Shown: positions 32,651 to 42,390 of the stretch, piece after piece | Numbering within the stretch: the first letter of the stretch is position 1 | How the letters are laid out: every line of letters starts with the position of its first letter | Assembly (NCBI GenBank): GCA_032622095.1 | Contig: CP136062.1 | Span: forward strand, 38,940,918-39,004,917 | Source: Siphonodentalium dalli | Lineage: Eukaryota > Mollusca > Scaphopoda > Gadilida > Siphonodentaliidae | Reading direction: 5' to 3' | Length of the DNA: 64,000 nucleotides | Position numbers and translations under genes: made by a program | Notes under the pieces: model-generated | Database searches by the model: none | What the model was told of the DNA's origin: nothing | Seen by the model: the letters and a program-made list of their open reading frames with translations, nothing else

Positions 32651-33826
32651 GTTCGATTCGTCAATGGCGAGAGTAAATGCACTAGCATCGATAAGATTGT
32701 TCTATTCGCCGATATATCCACCAAAGTTATATATAGTCATCTCCCAGGCCAGCTCCATGTCGCTCTAGGGAGTTTTTGGCGTTCAAACTTCACAATATCG
32801 ACAACATTTTAATGGTGACCGAATTAAGTCACTTGAACAATTATATATTATCAACTGTCATATTCATGTGGGGGTGGGAATCAGTGCATTCATATAATGA
32901 GCTAGCAAAACAGATACGTAGAAGAAAGCATTAGAAGTATATTTATCATTCTATTTAAGAGATACGTATATTCATGCAAACTGAGGGACCTTGAACCACC
33001 AGAGGATTGCATATTTATATTATAACACAATTGAGTCTGCCCCATTCAATATACTTTCCACAAAAAAAGTAACAATTTGTCAAGAGATATGGAAATGTAT
33101 TGAAGGTCAGTTCAACAATAGTGTTCACAGTGTGCAGTCAAATGTAGCTTCTTCTGAGAAAACGCAGTCGGTGGCACATGACTTTTCGGGATCCTCCAAT
33201 ACTGACATCTGACAAGGTTATATCTACCCGATACACAGGGTTTCTTTCATGTTCTCACTACAGACTCGTCGCCTAACATAAACAACTCAAAACATCGCTC
33301 TGTGTCGGGCACATTTAGATGGTATTCGTGCATGCATAGCAACATTTCTTTCAAACTGATAGTAATTATTAGTATATAGCACCATGAACAGATGAACCCC
33401 TGGACATTTCTTTAAAACAGCTGTATTTTCATGGAGATATGATAACCAGGTGTCCTCAAAATCTTAGGCTAACCCACAAGATTGATTGATACATCTCTAT
33501 GTAAAACACAATTGTCGTCTTTTATTTTTGCGAAATGTTGTGTTTATGATGTTCATGTTTCATGTTGTAACGTCTGAAGTATACGCAGTTGTAATTAAAT
33601 ACATATTTCTTTATTGGTGGGACGGGTTAATCACGATTAACAAATTGACAATCGCTTCGATCCGGCAAGGTGAGCCACTACTTATATCCCATGTGATGCT
33701 ATTTGGATATACAATTTATGAGAATACGTGTAACACTTTGAGTATCCTCTATTCCCACCAAACATCCATATTATGCAGAGGGTTGCACACCACTTTAACC
33801 CGGGCAACGCCGGTTAACCCTACTAT

Positions 33827-34424
33827 TACTATATATAATGTTACATAAGAGTGGGTATCACATGACAATCTGTTGGGTGCATAGAATGTATCACTTTTCC
33901 AGATTGTGACCCGAAAAATGGTGGCATCCAAGACTTCACCAATGACTGTGACTGACTTACAAATCGCTTGACCAGTTCTAACAGGACGATGTTAATCAAG
34001 AATCACAATTGAACATAATACCATCAACTATAAGTTAAACAGAATAAACTAAAACAAATTTGCCACTACCTGCTGCGAATCATAAAAAGTTTCTTTGCAA
34101 AAATAAAATTTGAAACTGGATATATCATATCACATTATGCTAATCAAAATGAAAACTATAGACAAAAAATGTTGCCTGCCACTGCCTGGCATATATGGAT
34201 AACGGACTACAAGTATTCAATTATATCAACTTGTTTGATGTTCTACTGCATCTCTATTTACGACGTTCCTCACCATGCACAGAACGAGGCCGCAACTGTA
34301 CTCAAATTGATATCAAAGGTTGTGTACAAGCATATTAGACAACAGCTCTGTAGATGTAGGACATAATTGACTTCCAAATGTTGCACTATATGTGTCACAA
34401 AGCATTGAATTGTTTAATCAAAAC
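33827..34424. other. Low-repeat stretch, nothing recognised
   Basis: No repeat or domain identified; the only notable frame is 65 codons (34169-34366, +) without family resemblance. Confidence 0.4.
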
Positions 34425-34745
34425 TGAACGCTAAGAATAGGAAAAGTTCAATGCATTGAAAAATATTCTGAAAATTAGATTTATACTAAAATATCTAAAC
34501 TTACTACGCTATTAGCGGTGTTTCTTGGCAAATCGCTGCAACAGTTCTGTTTACATAACAATTGTTTCAACACGCGAAATTGCGTTATCGAAGAACTATC
34601 AATAATAAATATCAGGCATTATTTATTTGTCCATTTTTTCTTATAGTAATGCTGTTTTTGCAACCTTATATATTGTGTTACACATTGCCCAATGCGAGTG
34701 ACTTGTGTTCCTTTAAAACCACATAGCTGGTATGCACTTCACACT
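34425..34745. repeat. Dispersed repeat with a single relative of the 74-bp satellite unit
   Basis: It aligns with 6260-6560: CATTGAAAAATATTCTGAAA, TGTTTACATAACAATTG, then one satellite-like unit with TTATATATTGTGTTACACAT, CAATGCGAGTGACTTG and TTCCTTT. Here the unit occurs once, not as an array. Confidence 0.65.
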
Positions 34746-35027
34746 AAAAAGCGGTTATTGGATTAAGACATCGAACATCTGTCATCCAGTCTGATATGTC
34801 AAACTGTTTTAATATGCTGCATGGTTTAACTGTTAACTGAGAACCAGCCGCTCAAAGTCGCCATATGAGTGTGTCACCCCGTACCCCCTGAATCCTGAAT
34901 ACCAGATAAAATAGAGGGGTGAATCCTGCGTACCGGACAAGAAACTATAGAACACAGTTATTGCACACTAACATGATCATTTTCACACATTTGCTGATGT
35001 CATTGATGGTCATACTTTTAATATATC

Positions 35028-35446
35028 AAGTTAACATAGGGGTATGAATCCTGCGTACCAGTTAACAGAGGGGTATGAATCCTGCGTACCAGTTAACAGA
35101 GGGGTATGAATCCTGCGTACCAGTTAACAGAGGGGTATGACTCCTGCGTATAACAGTTAACAGACGGGTGTGAATCCTGCGTACCAGTCAACAGAGGGGT
35201 ATGACTCCTGCGTACCAGTTAACAGAGGGGTATGAATCATGCGTACCAGTTAACAGAGGGGTATGAATCCTGCGTACCAGTTAACAGAGGGGTATGAATA
35301 TTGCGTATACCAGTTAACAGAGGGGTGTGAATTCCGCGTACCAGTTAACAGAGGGGTATGAATCGTGCGTACCAGTTAACAGAGGGGTATGAATCATGCG
35401 TACCCGTTAACAGAGGGGTATGAATCCTGCGTACTGCCTGGAAATG
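35028..35446. repeat. 31-bp minisatellite, ~13 units (copy A)
   Basis: Units of AGTTAACAGAGGGGTATGAA plus TCCTGCGTACC, with TCATGCGTACC and TATACC variants. Confidence 0.95.
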
Positions 35447-35762
35447 GCCTGAAACCCGCGTAACAAAAGAGGGGGGTGACACGCTCATGTATTGACATGA
35501 GTGTCCCAAACTCCATCATGAGATCGTATGTTTTTATATATTGTTCATGCTATTATCAAACGTTTTATTTCACGCTGATTCTTGGTATACATGGGCCATG
35601 GTCGTTTTATTTATAGAAATGGGAATTTTTGGGACGGATTAAAAGTCGAACTGGACACGAGGTGCGATTCCGATAAAAGGTGTAGTTTGTTAATTCTGGT
35701 GAGATGCATGATAAACCTTCAGTGATAATCCGTCTATAGTTGTTGTAATAATTTGAAGGATT

Positions 35763-36405
35763 AGTTGTTTTAACGGAATTAATAATAATAATAATAAGGT
35801 TTATAGTCACGACTCCACAAATGTGCTCTCGGACTTAACAATATACACATAAAACATATACATCACAATACAGATATACAACATAAACTGCGGCTATTTC
35901 TTAACTTTACGCAATGTGGGCCGAGGACCAAATGCCACTTCAAACAGGTGGGTTTTAAGTGCGGATTTGAACTCATTTATGGTTTGTGGATTCCTTAAGT
36001 GATCAGGAAGTAGATTCCACAGCGTTGGGCCAGCCACAGAAAAAGCGCGATCGCCGCATGTAACCAGATCCCCAGGTTTATAGACAAGTTGATTTGCCTT
36101 GGCGGACCTGAGGGGTCTGACGGGTTGATAGCGCTGAATGAGATCCGACAAGTACGATGGTGCCAGATTATTTAAACACTTATAAGTGAAAAGCAAGACC
36201 TTAAAATGGATCCTCTGCTCAATGGGAAGCCAGTGTAGTTTAGCTAAAATTGGAGTGATGTTATCAAATTTCTTTGTTTTGGTAACAATCCTAGCAGCAC
36301 AGTTTTGTACAAGCTGAAGTTTCCGAATAAGGTATGTGTTGCAACCAAATTATGAGTTGGTCATTCGTGAAACCAATACATTAGTGTAAACATATTTTAT
36401 TGCAT
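35763..36405 (-). mobile_element. 5'-truncated L2/CR1-like LINE insertion
   Basis: Minus strand: the end of a reverse transcriptase reading frame, a short 3' UTR and a 3' tail of ATT/TTA repeats (near 35780-35800). Copy B of the segmental duplication lacks the whole block (about 38107), giving an empty site between GAAGGAT and TAACGCAA. The insertion therefore followed the duplication or was lost from B. Confidence 0.8.
35894..36380 (-). pseudogene. LINE reverse transcriptase C-terminal fragment
   Basis: The minus-strand frame reads YLIRKLQLVQNCAARIVTKT, then FDNITPILAKLHWLPIEQRI, then CLNNLAPSYLSDLIQRYQPV, then GDRAFSVAGPTLWNLLPDHL, and ends FGPRPTLRKVKK-stop. This order (LQ..QN.AAR, HWLP...RI, LAPSYL..L, GDRAFS..P.LWN.LP..LR) is the hallmark C-terminal region of L2/CR1-type ORF2 proteins. 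The ATG-initiated part is 35894-36196. Upstream, an in-frame TAA (near 36350) sits where family members read a leucine-rich NSLL segment. The catalytic RT motifs and endonuclease are absent. Confidence 0.85.
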
Positions 36406-36808
36406 AATAACGCAACGGGATTGAGACACAAGTTTTGCAAATTACAAAGGGTCTCTCTCCCCACATAATTGTATTACACAAAATGAACATAAAATACAAT
36501 TACACACACACATGATAATTCATATGTATAACATCGTTTCACTTATAACAATATATGATAGGATCTTGAGTGTTTATATTTTATATTCTATAATTACAAT
36601 CATGTGTATATGATCTTGAGCGCGTTACCATTTCTGACATTGGTTTTCTTGTTAATATAATGTTATCCATTGTATTAGCAAACTGTCCTCGTGTGGATGT
36701 TTTTGCCAATAAATCATTGTGACAACATTATGTTATGTGGAAGGCGAGACGACTCTAAACTTATACGTTCATACGCTGGCAAGTGTGCACGGTATGTTTT
36801 TCATACCA

Positions 36809-38504
36809 GACCAGCCGCTCAAAGTCGCAATGTGAGGGTGTCACCCCTACCCCACTGAATCCTGAATACCAGATAAAATAGAGGGGTGAATCATGCGTAC
36901 CGAACAAGAAACTACAAGTTACAGTTATTGCACACTAACATGATCATTTTCACACATTTTCTGATGTCATTGATGGTCATACTTTTAACAGATCATGGTG
37001 TATATGGTACTGAATTACATCAAAATATGTCATTTTGGCTAAGAAACTATCTAATTTTGAACAAATGATGCTATAAAATCTGCGTACCAGCCTTGTCGTT
37101 GAGTCCTGAATACATGTAAAATGGGTTTAATAGGAATCCCGAGTACCAGTTAACAGAGGGTTTGAATCCTGAGCATCGTTAACGGAGGGCTGTGAATCCA
37201 GCGTACCAGTTAACAGAGGAGTATGAATCCCGCGTACCCGTTAACAGAGGGGTATGAATCCTGCGTATACCAGTTAACAGAGGGTATGAATTCTGCGTAC
37301 CAGTTAATTAACAGAGGGTTATGAATCCTGCGTACCAGTTAACAGAGGGGTGTGAATCCTGACCATCGTTAACTGAGGGGTATGAATCCTGCGTACCAGT
37401 TAACAGAGGGGTATAATCATGCGTACCAGTTAACAGAGGGTGTGAATTCGGAGTATCGTTAACAGAGGGGTATGAATCCTGCGTACCAGTTAACATAGGG
37501 GTACGAATCATGCGTACCAGTTAACAGAGGCGTATGAATCCTGCGTACCAGTTAACAGAGGGGTATGAATCATGCGTACCAGTTAACAAAGGGGAGTAAA
37601 TCATGCGTACCAGTTAACAGAGGGGTACGAATCCTGCGTACCAGTTAACAGAGGGGTGTGAATCCGGAGCATAGTTAACAGATGAGTGTGAATCCGGAGC
37701 ATCGTTAACAGAGGGGTGTGAATCCGGAGCATCGTTAACAGAGGGGTGTGAATCATGCGTACCGCCTGGAAATGTCCTGAAACCCGCGTGACAAAAGAGG
37801 GGGGTGACACGCCCATATATTGACATGAGTGTCCCAAACTCCATCACGAGATCGTATTTTTTTATATATTGTTTATGCTATTATCAAACGGTTTATTTCG
37901 CGCTCCGCGTGTATGTTTCGCTGATTCTTGGTACACATGGGCCATGGTCGTTTTATTTATAGAAATGGGAATTTTTGGGACGAATTAAAAGTCGAACTGG
38001 ACCCGAGGTGCGATTCCGATAAAATGTGTACTTTGTGAATTCTGGTGAGATGCATGATAAACCTTCAGTGATAATCCTTATATAGTTGTTGTAATAATTT
38101 GAAGGATACTAACGCAATGGGATTGGGACACAAGTTTTGCAACTTACAAAGGGTCTGTCTCCCCAAATAATTGTATCACATAAAATTAACATAAAATACA
38201 ATTACACACAAACATGATAATTCATATGTATAACATCGTTTCACTTATAACAATATATGATAGGATCTTGAGTGTTTATATTTTATATTCTATAATTACA
38301 ATCATGTGTATATGATCTTGAGCGCGTTACCATTTCTGACATTGGTTTTCTTGTAAATATACTGTTATCAATTGTATTAGCAAACTGTCCTCGTGTGGAT
38401 GTTTTTGCCAATAAATCATTGTGACACCATTATGTTATGTGGAAGGCGAGACGACTCTAAACTTATTCGTTCATACGCTGGCAAGTGTGCACGGTATGTT
38501 TTTC
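36809..38504. repeat. Segmental duplication, copy B
   Basis: It matches copy A, including GAGTGTCCCAAACTCCATCA, ACATGGGCCATGGTCGTTTT and AATAAATCATTGTGACA. The minisatellite (37085-37765) is longer than in A, there is no LINE insertion, and an extra CGCTCCGCGTGTATGTTT occurs near 37900. Confidence 0.9.
37085..37765. repeat. 31-bp minisatellite, ~22 units (copy B)
   Basis: Units like copy A's, plus a local variant GTGTGAATCCGGAGCATCGT that is amplified near the 3' edge (37660-37750) and absent from A. Confidence 0.95.
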
Positions 38505-38854
38505 AGGCATTTCTTCACAGAAAACCACATGCTGCCAGATATGAACGGAAACGTGGATATAACATGCATCTTTACCAAAGCAAACTAACATTTCTGTATA
38601 TAGGTCTACTTGTAACAGTTCTACTGGTATATGCCTTCAAATACCTGTATGATTGATTGTTACAAGATAATTGCATTCTATTAACAGGCAAATTTCGTTA
38701 GCATCGCTACAGTTGGAACATTTTACTTCGCACGTGGTACAGATGCATTTTATATGCATGTTTCCGTTCCTATGCTGGCACCATATCGTTTTCCACGACG
38801 AAATGCCTGCAAAAAATAACGTGCAAACATGCCAGTGTATGAACGTACCCTTAG
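38463..38854. mobile_element. MITE of the CGTTCATACGCTGGCAAG family
   Basis: The left arm CGTTCATACGCTGGCAAGTG and right arm (TGCCAGTGTATGAACGTACC) are inverted, and continue inward through GGCATTTCNTC and ATGAACGGAAAC / GTTTCCGTTC. A better-preserved copy is 53572-53997; half copies are at 44463-44712 and 50935-51083. The 87-codon frame over the left arm is a by-product. Confidence 0.75.
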
Positions 38855-39260
38855 CCCAGAAAACATGTTAAAGACATATTATGGACTTGTTCGGGTATGG
38901 GAGACTGACAAGTTGGCATTCAGGCGCTATATCAACTGGATGAATGTAGCATTTTAGTAAAAATAGAAATCATCGTCAAAACTACCCTCAATTGTAAATA
39001 TTTACTTCTCGTTTCGGGACGCAACTACATGTATCTGCGATAAACTGACGAAACGATTTCACCTTCGAGAGTCATTGCATTTAATTAATACATAAGAATG
39101 ATGATGTGTGTCGCCAATTTGGATATATTTGTCAAAATAGTTACTTTGAGAAAGATTATTCTCCATTTCTATTTGGCCACCAAATTCAAATTAGTTTATT
39201 CTCGTTCATCATGGTATATATAGAGATCAAAAATACATTATACACAAAAGATACTGACAA

Positions 39261-39660
39261 TTAACCCTTTACCCAACAAACCGGCCAAAACCGGCCAAAT
39301 AAAGCTTCAACAGCCTAAAATATCTTCGGTCTGTCTGAATAGAACCATACCAATATGGATATCATTGGAATCGGCTCCTTGACCACATTGTGATAGTTAC
39401 AGTTATGCCCCTGTGCCAATGCATTCTCTTATATATGCGAGTCGACCATAGGTCGCCTCGCATATATAAGAGAATGCATTGGCATAATAAAAATCTTTTT
39501 TAACACTTTTTACCATTTTTTCTTACATTCTTTAACAATTTTATAATTTTTAATGTGTTAAGCCAATGCATTCTCTTATATATGCGAGGCGACCTATGGT
39601 CGACTCGCATATATAAGAGAATGCATTGGCACAGGGCCCTTCTGTTGGGTAAAGGGTTAA
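39261..39660. mobile_element. piggyBac-like MITE, complete, 400 bp with TTAA flanks
   Basis: It runs from TTAACCCTTTACCCAACA to TGTTGGGTAAAGGGTTAA. Inside the left part is ACCGGCCAAAACCGGCC and TCAACAGCCTAAAATATCTT. Two hairpin modules (39415-39483 and 39562-39630) face each other. CCC...GGG ends with a TTAA duplication fit piggyBac by family knowledge. No transposase coding. Confidence 0.9.
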
Positions 39661-39719
39661 GTACCTATTCGCAGTGTTTCACATCACTTTAATTCGATGG
39701 TGCTGCTTTGTTCTGGTTA

Positions 39720-39940
39720 TCCGGCGGACATTCACACACCGGGTAAATTGGTCCTGCTTATTTGTTATAATGTTTGGTGGATGCTGCTGAATTGTTATGA
39801 TACTGGTAGAGTAAAATAAGGTCATTAAGAAAAAAGTACCGTTATTTGATCTAAAGTTGTCATTTTAATGGTGTGTGGCTAATCTGAACGAACCGAGAAA
39901 AGGCCGGTATGCGTATAACATAGTCATTAAAATCAAAAAT
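39720..39940. repeat. Fragment of the GCAGGACC dispersed repeat
   Basis: TGGTCCTGCTTATTTG, GGATGCTGCTGAATTGTTAT and AAGTACCGTTATTTGATC match 26870-27000 and 10660-10760. Confidence 0.6.
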
Positions 39941-41795
39941 ATATGTTATAAAGCTATAATTACAATGTTGTGTACAGTACAGTATCGGAAATATGGCTTG
40001 TTGCCATTCATCTGAAAGCTCTCGGGAGAGCATTCCGATGAATGGCAACAAGCCATATTCCGACTAAATCCTGAAAAGTAACCCATAATTCTGCTGTGGT
40101 TAGGGAGTCGATTAATTATGGCATTACTGTATGTGTTTTTCTTGTACGAGTCCAGGTTGTGGTGAAAAGTCATATTGGACGAGACACGCATTGTCGAGTC
40201 CAATATGAGTTTTCACCACAACCTGGACGAATACAAGAAAAACACAAGCTACTACATTGTTATTATCGTCGGCACTTGATTCTCTATAAAAGCCTGTATT
40301 TGATCACATGAAGCATGATTTGGAACAGTAAACGCGGAAGTGAAAATAAAACTCAATGCGGAAGTGAATTAAGGTCTGCTAATTATAAATCCACCAGAGT
40401 ATTGCGCTTGCATCACAATTTCACCGATTTCATTAAATAGAGCTACGTCGTGACGTCACGGAGTCCCGATAAAAAAAAGTAACATTGGACTCAATCGAGT
40501 CCAATATGACCTTTTTATCGGAACTCGTGACGTCACGAAGTAACTCTATTGCCAAATGAATCGGTGCGTCCATTATGACTTTTCCCCGGATTATCATGTG
40601 ACGACTTTTGCCCAATCAGAAATAGTGTTATATGTTGTTAAGGGATGGATAATAATATAATATAAAGTTATTGTACAATGTTGTGTACAGTATGTGATTT
40701 TCTTGTCCGAGTCCAGGTTGTGGTGAAAAGTCATATTGGTCGAGACAAGCATTGTCGAGTCCAATATGACTTTTCACCACAACCTGGACGAGTACAAGAA
40801 AAACTCATACTGTACACAACATTGTATAATGACATTTTTATTATCCATCTGTATGTTTATCCGAATTTTGGGAATAAAACATTTGTGGTTATTTTTGATA
40901 TTTTCTGCACATAATTCTCTATAAAAGCCTGTATTCTGATAATCAGAAAGCATGATTTGGAAAAGTACACACGGAAGTGAAAAAAAACCAATGCGGAAGT
41001 GAAACGTCTGCATCACAATTTCACCGATTCGTTTCGCAATGGAGTTAATTCATGACGTCACAGAGTCCCGATAAAAAAGTCATATTGCACACTTGGGAGT
41101 CCAATATGACATTCGGGAGTCCAATATGACTTTTTCCCAGATTATCACGTGGCGGCTTTTGCCATATCAGAAACAGTGTTAGTTATGGGATGGATAATAA
41201 AATATTCTAATATTATAAAGTTATTATACAATGTTGTGTACAGTATGTGTTTTTCTTGTACGAGTCCAGGTTGTGGAGAAAAGTCATATTGGACGAGACA
41301 CGCCAGTGTCGAGTCCAATATGACTTTTCACCACAACCTGGACGAGTACAAGAAAAACTCCCACTGTACACAACATTGTATAATGACATTTTTGTTATCC
41401 ATCTGTATGTCTATCCAAATTTTGGAAATAAAACTTTTGTGGTTATTTTTGGTATTTGTCGGCACTTAATTCTCTATAAAAGCCGGTACCGTATATTGAT
41501 CATCAGAAAGCATGATTTGGAAAAGTAAACACGGAAGTGAGAAAAAAACTCAATGCGGAAGTGAAACGTCTGCTAAAATCCATCAATGTTGCGCGCGCAT
41601 CACAATTTCACCGATTCATTTCGCAATAGAGTTAATTCGTGACGTCACGGAGTCCAATGTGAAAAGTCATATTGTACAGTCGGGAGTCCAATATGACTTT
41701 CGGGAGTCCAATATGACTTTTTCCAGGACTATCACGTGGCGGCTTTTGTCCAATCGGAAATGGTGTTAGTTAAGGGATGGATAATAATAAATGGG
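39941..41795. repeat. Threefold tandem repeat, ~0.56-kb unit
   Basis: Units begin near 39941, 40661 and 41213 at ACAATGTTGTGTACAGTA. Each contains the inverted pair CCAGGTTGTGGTGAAAAGTC, then TCTCTATAAAAGCC, CGGAAGTGAAA, CACAATTTCACCGATT, a TGACGTCACGGAGTC block and TAAGGGATGGATAATAATA. The first unit is lengthened by a 150-bp MITE. A single inverted unit core lies at 4890-5133. The 60-106 codon frames here read through palindromes and are not proteins. Confidence 0.88.
39980..40129. mobile_element. Shortened CAGTA MITE nested in the tandem repeat, TA duplication
   Basis: The element reads CAGTATCGGAAATATGGCTT ... GGCATTACTG and lies between TA dinucleotides (39978-39979 and 40130-40131). 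Sister units show the empty site GTACAGTATGTG at about 41238 and 40686. The 5' arm is shorter than in other family members. Confidence 0.88.
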
Positions 41796-41929
41796 TGAAG
41801 TTGTTGTTCAAATCGACCACAATCACGATGGCTATTCCTGTCGTTTGCGTGCACCATGCTGTGCAGCCATTGTTGAAATGTTTAAAGTAATCGTTTCTTG
41901 AATGTTTCTTTGGCCTTTCTCCTTCCCGT

Positions 41930-42390
41930 ATATAGGAAGCCTCGCATATATAAGAGACTGCACTGCTTACAATGTTCACACCGGGATCTGCGCTGGTGCA
42001 GCATTACGATCATGTGCCAGTGCATACTCTTATGTATGCGAGTCTCCCATTGGTTAGCCTCGCATATGTAAGATAATACACTGGCTTATATGGTTCATGA
42101 TGGGAGCTGCGCTGGTGCAACATAAAAGAACCTGTACCAGAGCATTCTCTTATATATGCGAGTCTCCCAGAGAATGCCTTGGCTTACAAAGATCATGGCG
42201 GGAGTAGCGCTGGCGCAGCATTAAATATCATGTGCCTGTCCATTTTCCTATATATTCGAGTCTCCCATCGGTAGCCTACAATATATAAGAGAATGCATGG
42301 CTTACAATGCCAATGTTAATATTGTTAGCCCAATGTATTCTCTTAGTATACATGCGAGGCTCACTATCGGGAACTCGAACATATAAGAGA
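41930..42390. repeat. Cluster of ~105-bp hairpin-module units
   Basis: GGGAGCTGCGCTGGTGCA, ATCATGTGCCAGTGCAT and GCGAGTCTCCCAT recur near 41985, 42100, 42195 and 42300, each followed by a hairpin arm. These belong to the TTAA-ended MITE family (542-1156). Its right side is interrupted by the Helitron end at 42391. Confidence 0.7.

Larger units (their letters stand above)
31411..33826 (+). mobile_element. Non-autonomous Helitron, ~2.4 kb
   Basis: The 5' end follows an A and starts TCTATATCTATATATA, followed by GTCTGTCTGTCTGTG. The 3' end has the hairpin CCCGGGCAACGCCGG, then TTAACCCTACTAT where the family ends CTAG. A|T flanks, TC...CTRR ends and a subterminal hairpin are Helitron hallmarks. 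An inverted, 5'-shortened copy at 42391-44457 has the intact CTAG end. The interior has ~135-bp degenerate repeats (31520-32650) and no Rep/helicase frame. The 60-120 codon frames inside are not conserved in the second copy. Confidence 0.8.
34843..36803. repeat. Segmental duplication, copy A
   Basis: From CCAGCCGCTCAAAGTCGC to GGTATGTTTTTCA; it matches copy B at 36809-38504 throughout. It contains a ~31-bp minisatellite (35028-35446) and, unlike B, a LINE fragment (35763-36405). The right end is a piece of the CGTTCATACGCTGGCAAG MITE family, and the junction with B falls at that piece. Confidence 0.9.

Noticed and set aside
33486-33848. 120-codon plus-strand frame near the Helitron 3' end
   Set aside because: It crosses the Helitron terminus, and the inverted copy at 42.4-43 kb has indels that would break it.
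40678-41769. Several 60-106 codon frames (for example MAAFAISETVLVMGW...)
   Set aside because: They alternate between strands across palindromes in a tandem repeat and recur per unit, which indicates repeat translation.
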